Below are positions 26,778 through 64,000 of a stretch of 64,000 nt of DNA, piece after piece. A program made the position numbers and the translations under genes. The stretch spans positions 1-64,000 of the forward strand of contig JAGMWU010000129.1 in assembly GCA_018697195.1 (NCBI GenBank), in the 5' to 3' direction. The notes beneath the pieces were generated by a model. That model saw only the letters and a list, made by a program, of their open reading frames with translations. It ran no database searches and was not told the origin of the DNA. Origin of the DNA: Certhia americana (taxonomy: Eukaryota; Chordata; Aves; Passeriformes; Certhiidae). How positions within the stretch are numbered: the first letter of the stretch is position 1; each line of letters opens with the position of its first letter.

Positions 26778-29700
26778 TATATACTGACATATAAATATTG
26801 GATATACTGTTTTTCAGTACACTCTTCTACACTAGTTGACATTAACTATCACCTAGAACTGTCCTAATATGAGTTTACTTTTTGCTATAGAGAGATACCA
26901 GATTTCTAGGATGTGGAAGCCCAAACCCTGTAAGTCAGTGGAACAAGAGGTGCCAACCAAGATTATTTTGGGGAATAAAAAAAAAAAAAAAAACTCTGGT
27001 TTTAGATAAAGGAGGAATTTGGGATTTACCAGCTACAGTAGCATTGTTTTGAGGAAAAAGTGTCCCTGTCCCATTTCAGGGCAAAGACCTTGCCCAGACT
27101 ATGGAGAATAAGGCCTAAATATGGGACTTCCCAACACACACACAGTAAAATGTCCTTTCTGAAAGAAGAAAAGCCACACCTGACAGCCAGTGGCATTTAT
27201 GCCATTGCCATCCATGTTTCCAGAATACCCCCCCTGTGCAGGATCTGGGTCTAACCCATCCTCAGAAATGGCCAAGGAAGCCTCTCTGCCAGGAGAACCC
27301 CATCCAGCCTGTCACTGCTCTGGGCAGAAACAAGGTGTGACCAAAAGTGTGTCTGCAATTCCTCGGGAACAGGAGTTGCTTAAATCTAGACCTGGATCTG
27401 ACCCCTGCTGAAGGATGTACCTTTGCAGCCCCTCAGAATGTTCCATCTGCTCAGGGCACTTGGGAACTGAAGGAAGCTTTTAATTGTGCTCTTCTAGCTC
27501 ACTTCTAATTGAGTTTTGCTTTAATGTTTGTACATAAAAAGGAGTGATAATTGAAGGGGTGGGGACCCTGCTCCAGTCAGAAAAGTGTATTTATAGCAGG
27601 TATTAACCAGGGCCTCACCAGATTGCTCCCACTGGGAAAAGAGGCTGCAAAAAAGTTAGATTTTTAGTGATACTGAACTTCGTTTCCTTGAACACAGAAG
27701 AGCACCAAGCAGCCCTATTTACCTTTTCCAAATCAGGGTCATTGTACCCAAGTCCTGTTATTTCAGGAGTCTATTAGATGACTCCTTTGCTCACTTACAC
27801 ACGTAACATCCAAGTCCTCTACCCTCTGTCTTTGCAAGTACAAGCTTTGACATGCAGCCCATTGTTTTGGCCGGGAAAACATAGAGAAACATCCACCCTC
27901 ACCTCTCATTACAGAAATAGGTGGTAATTGGTCTTTTTATTCAATTGCCAACATCCCAGTGGTAAGTAAACCACCAGCTTTAACCAAGTCTGCAGTCAAT
28001 GCACCCTCCTCCTCACATGAAGTATTCATAATTCTTGATTTAATTCATTCTGCCACAGCCCACTGGAGCCAAATTCCAGATCAGATATTACACAGCATCC
28101 TTCTGTGCTGTATCCTACATTTAGTCACTCCACACAGGCTTGCATCTTATTTCATTTCTAGTGTTCAGCTCTGCAGTGTGTACAAGTGGATGATTTCTGA
28201 AGGGCTGTACTGCATCAGAGACTTTTAAGGAAAATAGCCCCATTCAAGCAAGTTGAAATCTGAATGTAGAGGCCAGCTTTGTGCTTGTACCACTTTTCTC
28301 TGGAACTGTTTGTCAGAAAAGCATCAAACAGGCATGAGTAGTTCTCCTTTTATTTCTGCAGGTGGCACCAAGCCTACAGTTCTGAGACCTATTTGTTCTT
28401 TTAAAGCTATTTTAAAGTCCTAAAAGATGGTCTGCTGCTGTGCAGCCCCTCTGTGTCTGCACATGGCCTCTCTGCAGCTCTGTGAGCCCATGCTCCAGGG
28501 TCAGCTGGTCAGTGGTTCACCCATCCATCCCCCAGGGTTAGCTGGTCAGTGGCTCACCCATCCATCCTCGTTGTCTCTAGGGTGGTGGTGGGAGCTGAGG
28601 TGTGAGGCATGGATAGCCCCAGACTGTGTGAAGACTGGACAGGAGCCAGTGGCACGAGTGAGTGTGGGATTACAGCTGAAGCAAGCCAAGAACTTGGCAG
28701 GAGTGTCACTAAGAGAACCCCTAGCCCAACCCAACAGTCCCACCCGCATCCCATCTCATCCTCCCAACCTGTCTGAGCTGCTGCTGTGCCCTCAGACCGC
28801 TCTCACAAGGTCATTTTTCTGCTGGTGCTGAAACCACCACAGGGCTGGTGCTGCACAACTAGGGCACCCTTTGAGCAGTGAGCTCTGCAAAGCCACATGC
28901 AAGGACAACTCCAGAAAGCCCTGTTCCATGACAACTCTGGCTAATCCACAACCCACGCTGAGCTGAGCCAGGGAAAAACCCAGGACTAAAGTGCACCAAA
29001 CACAGAAAGCAAATATCCATATTCCTAACCACCTTCCATCACTGTAAAACTTCAGCAACACAGTCACAACTCTCAAATTCACCAAATGTAAGCACCCACA
29101 TACAACTAGGCTGGGTGCTTGGAGTTTTTGAGGCTGCTGGGGATTACCCAAGTGAGCCAGTTACCTTTTTGGGTGCTCCTCCCTGACTGGCTGCCCCCTG
29201 TCCAATCCAGCTTGCGTTTCACCGCAACCCGTGGAGCTGTCACTCTATCCCCAGGATAACATATCTGCCATGCTCGCCTGCAATGCACCCAGAGACAGAT
29301 CCCTGGCCCTAGCCCAAAAACGTTATGACTTATTAATTTAGCAAGGCATTTAATTCACCACTGGTGGCACTGGCTGAAGAGCAAAATGAGGAAGTCAGAG
29401 TCATCCTTATCTCTAATGCATCAAAATAAAAGAACATCTATAGTGTGCACAGCACACTCTTAGCAACCAAGAGCTCCTGGGCTGGACATTGAAGCTAACA
29501 ATTGGAAATCAATGATGCTGTACCTGCTCCATCTGCCTCCAGCCCTGTCTACACTGTGATCAGATTGTGCAGAGGTTTTGCACTACAACAAATATTGGGG
29601 TTTTTTGGCAAATGTTTGTACTCTGTTTTTCTTAGCTTCGCTTAGGGGTATCCATGCTCTGAAGATACACACACTGTAAATTTAAAACTGGTGAAGATTT

Positions 29701-32700
29701 CCTTGTGCCATGGGGACAGAAGCTCCTGGATTATTTCCCATAGGAAGCATTTCTGGCCTACTGTTGAGTGTGCAACTGTGTACTGAAGCATGTACTTGTT
29801 AGAATATGTTATAGAAACATTATAATACTCATAAGGTAGATAGTATCTTGTCATTTCAAAGCACTGTATAAGCACTGACTAATCGAGGTTCATGGCATCG
29901 CCTTTAAGCAGATAAGGAACTACCACTGAAAAGTAAGTAGCAGCCAACACTTACTACCCTGAGGTCTGAACTACAGTAGTTATTTTTCCAGGTGTGGAAA
30001 GGCAAAACATTTGACTTTGCTCAGATAGCACTGTACAGTAATAACTGGCAAATGCCAGTATTTAAATGAAACTTCAAATGGAAACCCCCCACCTCCATCC
30101 ACTCCCCCACCCACTCACCAGCTGAAGTGCTGCCAGGACAGGACATATCACAACTTCTTTTCACACAAGTTCCACAGCCTCAGTACCCCCCTGAGCAGGG
30201 GGTGCAGGTTGGCTGAAAATCCTGCCCCCAGGAATCACCTGAGAAAAGACAAGGCTCCAGCCCTGCTAGGTTGAGCAGGTTGTTGTCATACTAAGAAGAA
30301 GAACCAGTATTGCTGGTGGAAAGCCAGCACCTCATGCTCAGCCCTGCTGAGGCACTGGGTGCTTCTTTGTTTTTCATTTCCTGTAGCAGAACAAGCTTCA
30401 AAGGGCTCCTGTGACAGCCACCGGCTTTGATCCAGGGTAAAACACCTTGGAGGTGGGAATCTTGGATACCAAAGCAGGTGCTACATCACCATGGTTAGGC
30501 AAAGGAGAATCTCCAGGGCTCTTCAAACTTCTCTCCTTATTTCTTCTGCACTGAACAAACCATTTGAGCTCAACAACACACTTGCAGCCCAGTTAATGCA
30601 CACATGGGTATCATCACACAGTGCTCACAGCCATTTGTACCAGGCCACTCACCACAGGATTTCAAACCACTCAGGGCTCACCACTGCTAACTTGAGACAG
30701 AAACCTTCACTCCTGAAAGTCGAAGTCATGGCAAAGAAACCAATGGAAACTCTATTAGCAATGCTGTGACCTGCTAATTAGCAGTCATACTGAAAGCCAT
30801 TAACTCCCAGAAAACAAGAGACCTAGAGGTTCCTGTTAGCTGAATGTGGGTTGGAGAGTACCAAGACTGAAGGGTTTGCCTTGAAAAGCTTGTAGAGCAT
30901 GTGCTCAGTGCTTGACTGAAGCTGTTTTTCTGCATGTTCAGGTGGTTGGTGTCTGCTGTGCCTGGTTCCCTGTGCAGGAGAATGGAAGAGAATTACCCTC
31001 TGGTGGGCTCTTTGGGACATAATATAAATAATTACCCAGCATTACCACAAAACGTATCTAAAGGATTATTACATGCTATACTATATCTCGTTTATTTCAG
31101 AAATACTTAAATATCTTGCTAGTTTGGCCCTTAAATTTCGAAGGAAGAAATCTGTGTCCTTGCCAAAGATGTAAATAAATGCAGATCTGGAAGACACCAG
31201 ACTGGACAGAGTGGATTTCATGGGTGGCTACAATCCTTCATGTTGCTACCCACAGCATCAATTTACTCATCATGAGGAACTTACCTATTATTTTACCCTC
31301 ACAGTGCTTCAAGAACTGAGCCAGTGCTCATTACTGACAGCTACACCGGGGGTCTAATTGCAGAGCACATTCCTGATTGCTTTGGGGGGGCTGGAAAAAT
31401 GATTGGCTCTGCGGGCAGAATGCCACTGACAGATTTTTACCATCTGCATGATTTGTGTCTCTGATTTCCAAAATTCCAGATAGAACAGAAAGGACTCACA
31501 CAGATAGATGGCTTCACATCTATCACCTTCACACAGTCCACAAAGGGACCTCTTGTTACCTGCCCGTTAAAACTTGATCATTTTATAATAGTAATTTCCA
31601 TTAATTAATTTTCTTTTCCATGAGTGGAGCACATGTCCTTTTTCTTTGGTGTAAATCCTAATTCTGTTGCAACTCACAGCCACCTTTTGAAATGTGTTCT
31701 GCTGGGAAATCTAGAAAACTTTCTTAGATTTTAATCTTTAAGGCTTCCCAACATTGACATTAAATAAAATTATGAAGCCAAAGGAATCATGGAGTGGTTA
31801 ATTTTTGAGGGAGACAAAATCAGAAGATGCTCAAGGAGAAACATCTGGCCTTTCTCCTCCTGCTCCATGCCACCAGTCACAGATCTTTTTATGAAGAGTA
31901 ACCTAAGTGGGAGACTTGCTTGTGACAGATACAAGTGATTTGTTAGGGCTGTCCCTGCAATGCAATCCACAGGGTCAAGAATAAATGGCACTGCTGTGAT
32001 TCTGTAGTAACAACTTCAGAAAACAACCCCACCAGGCAGGGAAACTGGCCACAGATGGGCTGGTGCTTGTGTTTTAAGGCTCCCAGCTGCAAATCTGGCC
32101 AGTTATCACTCCTTCTGGAGTCTGAGGTCCTCAGTGGCACAGCTCTTGTTGAGCTAGTGTTTAAAAAGAGCTGCCTAGGGGGGCCAAAAGAGATTTATGG
32201 GTGAAATTCAGAAAATAAAAAAGTACGAAAAGAGAGATTTGTGTGCATAAAATGAGCAGAAATCTGATCAGAATCTGACCCTGCATCTCTCACTGTGTGT
32301 GCATGGATGTGTAGGAGCAGGGAGGCAGAGGAAATATGTGAGAGAAGCCATAAAAGCTCCCAGATAATGCCTCCAAAGTATTTCTAAGGCATTGCACAAG
32401 GAACAATATACAGAGACTTAAATTCAGACACAAGGGATCTATTTACGTGGATAGAAGAATCCTCATGTGGAATACGCTTAACAAAGAACCTTCTTTAGGC
32501 AAAACAAACAAACAAACACTGGAGCCATTTATGTCCTTGCCCTCTTTCTGTGCTGGAATACAGGAGCTTCACAGTGTTACAGTCCCAAACCGTGGCAGGG
32601 GCCTCCTGCTGTTGCTGCAGAATCCCACTTCAGCTCATTCAGCTGGGCAGGAGCAGAGGGCCCATTTCATGGGAGGACAAGGTAGGGTCTATGGTGAAGC

Positions 32701-35700
32701 AGCCTGTGAGAACAGGGTCTTTCCAAGCCATGTAAGGAGCCAGTGGGAATTGCCAAGGCAGCAAACTCCAAGCCAAAACAGGAAGGGACACCGTAGAGTT
32801 CAGTAACAACCACACTGCTAAAACTCTTCTCCAAACAGATTTTCTTACAGAAAGAAATGTTGCTGTTTGCCTAAACATTATTTCAGTATGAAACTGATCT
32901 TCTAAAAGTGATTAAGCAACCCAAGAGCTGAAAATTTTTCTTGATGCTGCAGAATAGGATTCATAGCGTTTACTCCACATTGAACTTGGTAAGACTGGAT
33001 TAATTGAAGGGGGGAGAGGCAAATTCAGCAGCAGAATTAACAGGTTGTTACTCCCAGGTGAGAAATGGAACCACAGGTTCTCAGCATGGTGAATGCAGCC
33101 AGCACTCCCCTGTGCCAGACTTACACATAGGCCTTCATGGTGCAGCCCCAACAGCACCCATCTCACACCAAGAGCATCTTTGACTCTGGAGAGAGAGGAA
33201 AGCAAACTGGAGGAAGTCATCCTAAAACACAGCTTCCAAGTGCCCACTTGCAAGCTGCTTGGAAGAGCTGCTAGAAGGCATTGGGATAAAGGAGGGATTT
33301 TCAGGCAGGTAAATGCCAAAATACTTCAGAAAGTTAAAATTTGGATTTAATTGGCTCCAGCTATCAAGTACATTCATAAAATCAATATTATGTTTTTGGT
33401 GGATTTTTGCTGACATTTCTTTGTCCCCTCTTCCTTTGTGAGCAAGACAGTGTGACCATCATTTCCAGGGTTCTCTCTGGCTCGAGTTCACTTTCCTTTG
33501 GAATGGGAATGGCTGGCCAAAGGCTGCACATTGCCTGTACCAAACCTCTGTAGGGAATCCAGGCAATGTAATGAGGCTGTGAATTCAGGCCTGCCAGGAA
33601 ATGTAGGGAGAGCAGGTGGCAGTCTGAAGCAAAAAATCAACACAGAATCTGGGAAATGGGAACTATTCCTGACAAATCTCATTCTTACTGCAGGAAGAGC
33701 CACTCTCCAAACCCCAAGCAACATCTTACATCAACTTAGGGAAGCAAATACTTCAGACTAAGTTTCTGTCCTTGTGCTAAGAACCCTCCCCATCATCACT
33801 ACAACCTGCTCTTTATTCTTGCTTTTTCCAAAGGCAATGAGGCAGTTACCAAGGACTCTCCAGTTCTCTGCCAAGGAGCTCTGCACAGAATAAAATTTCC
33901 ATGACTGGCTTTTATTCTCTTTTGTCCAAGGAGACTTCCTGGACAACTGATCTTTCAAAAGCAGCAACCTTCAAACTGTTACAAAGAAAAACAGCTGGGC
34001 AGTGCTAAGTTACTTGGAAATATTTTCATGCTCAAACAACTGAAAAATTATTCTGTATTCTCATATTTCCTGTAAACGCTCACTTCTAGGCAGGGATCAA
34101 TCAGACAGATTTTTAGATCATTACATAGATTTGAGAAGTCATTTAAGAGTCTCCAAAAAATGTCCTCTCAGTCAGATGCACAGCACTGTTAACAAAATAC
34201 TATAACTCACATCAGTGATTTATCTCAACACCACTTGGAATAATAAAATATTCATAATAAGCCCTACTGAAATAGACTATCTCATCAGCACATGGTGATA
34301 AGATTAAATTGTTTGGCGTTAGAGGTGATAAGGATTACCATATCAGTGTTTAGCTTGTTGAAATCATATTACCTTGTGCCATTGATGGTAATCACATCAA
34401 AATTCTGGATAATTTCAAATGATTCAGTAATAATTAGCACACTGTGCTGTAGGCAAAGGGAGATGCTGGAATCTGCACAGCCAGTGCTGAATTTGTACAA
34501 TGACTCAGTGTGATGGGATTTGTACCTTAAGAAAACTGACTGAGCTGATTCTTCTTAGTCTTTCCTTTGGGGAATGTACTGCTCCAAATAAGAGCAGGAC
34601 AGGAGGGAAACAAGTATGGAAATGATTTTAAAAATGATCCAGCTGCTCTACTGCTCCTTAGCAAATTCAGGACCAGATTTGGGCACTTTGGGGTAGGGAG
34701 CAGCCTGCTGTGGTCTGTGTTTATCCATTATTCCTGCAGGCTCCCAGACCATGTGGCAGCACAAATAAATAGCCAGTGATGACACATGCAGTGAGAACTT
34801 GAGCACAGAGCATCTCAGTTTGGTTGAACAAATGCAACTTTGACACACACTGTTAGGCAGCCAACTTACACAAGAAGTGGCCTAAGAGCTTAACTTTTAT
34901 ACCTTACTATTATTTATTTACTGTCTTCAGTGTGCTCAACCTCCCAGACACACCCAGACACATACACAATACAGCAACTGCCAGTCTCAGAGAGAGCTTA
35001 TGCTTGATGCAAAGCCACAGAATAAATAAGTAGATACATAAACACTGAAAAGACGAGGGATGGTGAGAACAGACTTACTTATCCCTATTTTGACCCTTTC
35101 AAGAACTTAAGTTTGTATGGGAATATGTTTTCTGCAACAACACATAGGTGTAATTCTAAAGCGAGAACTGGTGGGCAGGCACAGAATGGCAGAAAGGAAG
35201 AAAGTAGATCTGTTTCATATGTTGCATGTGCATGGTCTTTCTCACTTAATTCCTTTCTGAGTAAATTGGTCTCCTGCCCTTACTAAACCATTATACAGAA
35301 AGGATGATCTCAGAGGCAGAATTGGTGTCAGGCACTGAAGCATCAAACCCTTTCTGCCAGCCAACCAAGCAGCCACATGACCACCATGTCTTCCCTTGAA
35401 CTCATTTATCTTTTGTCACTGCTTAGAACACTCTGTCTAATTTTAGAAGGCAGTTCTGCAACCCTTGCAGTGAATAATACTCATTCTGGCCAATAGTCCC
35501 AAAATGCACAAGTAGGAGTGCCAGAATCACAGAGAGCTGAGCCAGAGCTCAACAGATTATGGGGTCCCTCTGATCAGACCTGTCTTTCTGGGCTGACACT
35601 CACCCAGACACAGATCCCCCATGTTGGAGCTTTACTCCTTCCCCAGCAATCTATCCTACTAATACTTCCCTACCTGATAATATTTTCCTTGAAATCAAAT

Positions 35701-38700
35701 AATCTTCCCTGATTAAAATCACATCAATCATCTTTTATTATCTCTGTTTCAAAGAAAGCAGATTATCACCCTTCATTTACCTCTCCATTAGACTGAAAAA
35801 AAAAAAAAATCCCAATTCTTTAATCCTCTCATTATTTCTTCTGATTTGCTCTAGATGCTCCTCAGCTGGCTTGTACCTTCTCAGGCAGCACCCCAAGAGT
35901 GGTCCTGCTGATGCCCAGCACTGCTGATGAGCAGAGGGGGGCTGTGTGCCCCAGAGTCCACCCTCTGTCCCTGCTCTTGGATGCTTCCCTTTTCACAACA
36001 CCACGCCACAGTTGACTCATGCTCAGCTTGTGACATCCCAGATTATTTTCTGCTCTATCTGCTGTTTAGCAAGCTGTCCTCTGTCACGCCTTTCCACACT
36101 GAATTGTTCTTGTCTAAATGTTTTCTCTTGCATCAGTCCCCATTTACCCTCATCTTCTTCTGGACTGTAACTTTCAGGATCATTCTGAATTCTATGCTTG
36201 TACTCTACCATATCAGCAGTGGATCCAAATGACAAAGGAATGCTTCCCATTCTATCAGCTAGGTAACTAATAAACATCCTGGGCCAAGGACAAGCTAGTG
36301 GCTGGATTCTGTATCTCTTCTGTTAGGCAATATTGTCTAACAATGTCACATTTAAGGAATTATTCACCCAGATAAATACAAGTGAACTTGAGCCAGAGCT
36401 GAGAAATGAGCTCCTAAGTGTACAGACGTATTAGTAACACCAAGGTTTGCAGGTATTTGTCCCAGCAGGAGAGTTATAAACAAGGATGTGCAGTTAAAGC
36501 CCATTTGGAAAGAATATTGGGAAGCTGCAGTAACTGTCATGACATCAATTTTCTCTCCATAAGCCATGAACATTCACCACAGGAAACCCACTATAATCTG
36601 TCACAATACAAGCCTTAAACTTTTGGACTTAAAATATTTTTAAATACTTGTTCATAATTTTTCAAGATCCTACACATGGATATAAATATAAAAATACATT
36701 TAATTTCCCTGGTTTCTTGTCTTAGCTCTTACTCAGCAAGACTCTGACACAAATAAAGTTGAATACACATTACTGTTAGATACTTCAGTGACATAAGGAA
36801 CGAGGATGTGTAGTCTCACAGAAAATCTGGGGGCTGTTTTCTTGAACTGGAATATAAAAACCATTATACCAGATTTCAGACTGAATCCAGACAAGCACAA
36901 CATCTAATACTGTGTAACAATGGATACTTTGGGAAAAAGGGTAAGGCAAATAAATTAATAGGTGGGTGCTTCCTCCTCTGACACCCTCTCCAGATCTTTC
37001 ACTGACTTAGGTATTTTCTGAGCATTTCTTTTTGCATCTGGGTCATCACATGTGCAAGCTTCTACCTGACTAATTTCATCCGTTATTATTCCAACCACTT
37101 TCAGTACTCCTTAAACTGAAATGGATAGTATAACCCCCTGGAATTTCACATTGCATGCAGTGCCAGGGTTCTATTGATTCTGAATTCACAATGCCAATAT
37201 GAAATCATCAGTGGTTTAGCCTGAAACAGCTTTAAAAGATTTGTCAGAAACTATCATATAAATACTAAAAGGACAGAAGAAATGACTGAAAAACTAAATT
37301 ATTCATTTTTCCACAGGGACATGGAAAAAAAGACGGTCTTTCAAGGACTAGGATAAATCAGATACTACAATCAAATCTGCAAATGCTGCAAAATTGAAAG
37401 GCGATTCCAAGGCTGAAGCCACATGAGGCAAAAATTTTAATGAAGTTCCACTAAAAATGCAAAAGCAGTAACTACATGACTGAACTGAAAATCTGAGAAA
37501 CAAGGTCTAAAAGGAAATGAGATGGATGTGACATTTGCAATTGCTGCAACATTAGCTCAAACATTCCTAAACTGCTCATCAGAGAAAAAAGATAACACAT
37601 TTTCCACACTGGGGCAGATTTTCTCAGCTCAGTTCCTGTGTGCCTAAAGATAAAAGATATGCTTATCAAGCAGTATGTAGATACATGGAGAGCAGGGAGG
37701 GACAATGCTCCACTTCTACCTCAAGAGTCCTTTTATTTCTCATGAATTTCTATGTGCTTGGCCTTTTTTAAACTTTACACCCTCCACTGCACCACCACAA
37801 ACATCCTGAGAGTGTAACACTTGGTTTATTTCCCTTCCTGTAACTCATACCTTCTTCTCCAAAGCTTTGCATGTGCAGAATATCAGGCATGCCAAACTGC
37901 AAGCAGTGAGACCACTCATATGTGTGTCAGTTGAAATGGAAAAAAATGCCATCGCATCTGAAAATTAATTTTAGTTGCCCATCCTGTTTGCAAGCATCCC
38001 CTTCAGTGTGATTGCTCCCATGCCAGTTGTCTCATCTTTCTCTGAGGATCAAAAATGTATAAATAGACTCTGACCCCTTTTATTGCACAGAGAGTTAAAG
38101 AAATGGGAAAGTTAAGGAAAATAACTGTAACCTAATAAAAATTCAGAGGTACCTCAAAACATTAATGAACACTTTATTATTTCAGATATGGAAGTTACAG
38201 ATATGGGAAGTACAGCCCCATAAGTACACATTATTTTGGGCCTTGCAAAACATAAACATTACACAAAAATTATGCTGTTGAGAATGAATACAAACCATTT
38301 TGATGATATTTTCTGATAGTTGCTAATTAAAGGAAGATGGAAAAATACATGGATATAGAACATGTAATCAAGAAACCTGGGCCGGGCTTTTTCACTGTGC
38401 TGCTTTGTTCGTGACATAGCCAGAGACTTTGATTTCAATGACTCAGTTTCTTCATCTGGAAAATGAAGATAACATCTGAATGTTTCAGTGGAATGGTGAA
38501 ATTTAAGCTTGTGTATGAAGGGCATGGAGACTGCTAAGTGGCAAGGTGTTATTACCATATATTATAAACATAAACCTAGGAAATTTGGCATTGAATGTGT
38601 AGGGGTTTTTTCCCCTTTAGCTGTCCTTTTGTTTTAAATAGTACTACTAATAATTGACATTCTATTAACAGTGAGAGGAAACAACAAAGGATTCTCTGCA

Positions 38701-39128
38701 CTTGCATATAGCCAACATAACAAAAAAAAAGAAACAAAGAACAGGGCAAGTTGGTGGTCTGAATATTCAAGCTAAAATGGAGCCCTGCTTGGAATATTTA
38801 AAAGGTTCCTTTTCATTCTCTTGAAATACTACCTGCTCTTACTGCTATTTTTTTTCTGCATTCATCACATTTATGGGATAATTTTTTGGTCCACTGGCAG
38901 GCAAACTTTCTATTTGTGATTGCAAGGGGAGTTTCCTGCACAAGGCCCAAAGAGCCTGCCCTTTAGTATGGCCGTGGATGCTGCTTCACCTTCACTCCTC
39001 TCAGAGCATAAAGTCAGAGGCAAAAAGAGACCATTCCCAAATTTATTGATAAGCAACTAGAGCAGCATCTCTCCTTGAGAGGCCTCCAACAGAAGGCAAT
39101 TCATCATGGTTAATAACAACACATTAGC
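26778..39128. other. Long intergenic stretch between ZC4H2 and the MAP7-family gene; no gene seen
   Basis: About 12.3 kb of unique, mostly AT-rich DNA. All open frames are short or matched by equally long shadow frames, and none carries a domain I recognise. Small features are a tandem duplication at 28499-28570, A runs near 26978-26992 and 35798-35810, and an AAAC tract near 32505-32517. No tRNA, rRNA or known microRNA hairpin is recognised. Confidence 0.6.
28499..28570 (+). repeat. Short tandem duplication, about 39-base unit
   Basis: Two adjacent copies share AGCTGGTCAGTGG and CACCCATCCATCC with few differences. It is a local duplication in non-coding sequence. Confidence 0.7.
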
Positions 39129-39190
39129 TTAGGTTGGAAGGGACCGTAAAGACCATCCAGTTCCAAGTCCCTTGCAGTGACGGGATGACA
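39129..39190 (-). mobile_element. CR1 terminal fragment, antisense
   Basis: Contains TAGGTTGGAAGGGACC and AAGACCATCCAGTTCCAAG, the reverse of the CR1 3' end. The far boundary is unclear. Confidence 0.65.
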
Positions 39191-39418
39191 TTTGCAGTTG
39201 TTGTGGGGACACAAATTACCCCTGTCCTGTGGGGTGTTTGGGGAGCTGTCCCATCTGTGCCCAGCTTGGGGCCAGCCAGCAGTGCCAGGCTCCCCTCAGC
39301 ATCGGCCATCGGGGCACCCAGCGGCTCCCGTGGGGCGGCCAACTCCATCGGCCCCTTCGGCAGATGTTCACAGAATACACAAAATATTCAACGCCTAAAC
39401 CACTAAACCAAAGGCATA

Positions 39419-39541
39419 TTTAAGAGGTTTCTGGATCTGGCACTGGGTGATGTGATTTAGTGGTTGCGGTGCCAGCGCGCAGTGGATGGCTGGATTTGAT
39501 GATCTTGAAGGGCTCTTCCAACCTTGACAATTCCACGATCC
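39419..39541 (+). mobile_element. CR1 3' end, sense
   Basis: Carries TTTGATGATCTTGAAGGGCT and CTTCCAACCTTGACAATTCC, the CR1 3' end, finishing near CACGATCCC. It faces the next, antisense fragment. Confidence 0.75.
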
Positions 39542-39720
39542 CAAACCACATCGCTCAGCGCCACATCCGGACACCTCTTAAACACCTCCAGGGACGGTGA
39601 CCCCACCGCCTCCCTGATCGCCTAACCAGGGAATTTCCTTTTTCTAATATCAAATCTGAATCTCCGCTGTGGCAGCTCAAGGCCGTTTCCTCTGGCGCTC
39701 TCCCTGCAGATGAGACCGGC
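39542..39720 (-). mobile_element. CR1 3' fragment, antisense
   Basis: Contains AACACCTCCAGGGACGGTGA and ATATCAAATCTGAATCTCC, typical of reversed CR1. It ends at the CpG island of the MAP7-family gene. Confidence 0.75.
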
Positions 39721-40007
39721 CCCCCCTCACTACACCCTGCCGTCAGGGAGCGATGCGGTGCCCCCCGAGCCTCCCGGAGCCCCGCGGCTCCCTCAGCCGC
39801 TGCTCACACACTCCTTCCCCAGCCCCTGCAGGAGGCTGGCAGCCCCTGGCCGGACCCTCTCCCTCACGGTCCCTATGTGAAGCGCAGCCCCGCGGCCGCC
39901 CCGGATGAACGCGGGAGCGCTCCCGGTGCCGGCAGGGCGGGAGCGGGCGGAGCCTGCGCACTGCGCCCCGCGCCCCGCGGCCCGCCCGCCACAGCCCGGC
40001 GCTGAAG

Positions 40008-63142
<23,135 letters not shown>

Positions 63143-64000
63143 GTAAGTGTGGGTGTGTGGCTGCTGGGAGCAGGGCACTGCTCAACAGCGGCTGGGGAGG
63201 AGACAGGAGGTGGAATGAAACTCCTCCCTCCTCCCCTGCTTTGTGACTCACTTCATATTTTGATCTCAGATGCATTTCATGCAATTTGTTAATCCAGCTT
63301 GACTGTTCAGGGCTTTGACCCACTTGATGTGATCTCTGTTAGAGGAGAAGAGCAATGGTAAAAACTGCTGGTTTTTTATTTTTTTATTTCTGTAGTTTTG
63401 TTACTAAAGTCAAATCTTGGTGAATGATTCACAGATAATTTCCCATCATCTCTATGGATTTGCATGCCTTAATTCACACCCTAAAATTTCAGCAAAATAG
63501 AAATGGTACAAAAATAAAGTTTGCCTTGCTCTGTTAGACAGCTTCAATCATTTGATTCCCAATGGGAAGGAAAAAAATAATTTTTGACAAGGAATTGTCC
63601 TAATATAGTTGTTAAGATAAATAAAAACTATCTGTAGGAGCACATATTTTGGCTTGTTTGAGCATAAGATTTTCTTATTTGGAATCTCCCAGAGCTTCAT
63701 AAGAACCTGCCTGTCACAGGTATGGACATTTTTGCTTTTGGCTTTTTGTTTGTCTAAAATGATGAATAAGCTGAAAGCTGTTTAATATAAAAGCAGATTC
63801 AGCTAGGTCTGTGCTGCTGTGTTCTGCCAGTCTTCAGCCTCAAATCAAGCAAACTGTGCTAAAAGAATCCCTGACACAGACACAGCTAAAGGTGGTTTTG
63901 CTGGTTCATGTTGGAAGGTGATGCAGCAGAAAAATTTGTGCCCATACACTGTGTGCCTGGTGGGGAAATCAGTGACTGTATTTGTACTGGCAGGGGCTCT

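Overview
The window looks like nuclear DNA from a bird. It has split genes with standard GT..AG introns, truncated CR1 retrotransposon tails (the typical avian LINE), CpG-island promoters, AT-rich introns, long minisatellites and three 10-base N gaps (13065-13074, 23852-23861, 42760-42769). A passerine is plausible but not proven.

Two genes lie on the + strand. ZC4H2 is complete in five coding exons (12384-18140); spliced by hand it gives 224 residues ending in the C4H2 zinc finger. The second gene is a MAP7-family microtubule-associated protein, best match MAP7D3. It starts in a CpG island at 40008 and runs off the right edge; six clear coding exons and one tentative small exon are visible.

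The most unusual part is the left quarter, positions 294-15825. It is one very large imperfect palindrome. The right arm (about 8010-15825) carries the ZC4H2 upstream region and exons 1-3. The left arm (294 to about 8010) is the same DNA inverted, with a decayed copy of ZC4H2 exons 1-3 on the - strand. The centre is a GC-rich core flanked by a hexamer minisatellite that reads TTCCCR on the left and GGGAAY on the right, so G-runs lie on opposite strands either side of the axis. The left arm stops abruptly inside the intron 3 copy, where it abuts a GC-rich sequence sharing an inverted segment with the core.

Between the genes, a 9-bp-period satellite (about 23071-24620) is flanked by a short piece of the same hexamer repeat and by a strong CTCF-like motif. 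From 24.6 to 39 kb I see only unique non-coding sequence with a few CR1 remnants. The two genes show no functional link in the sequence beyond adjacency: ZC4H2 is a small zinc-finger protein important in neural development, and MAP7 proteins bind microtubules and recruit kinesin-1.
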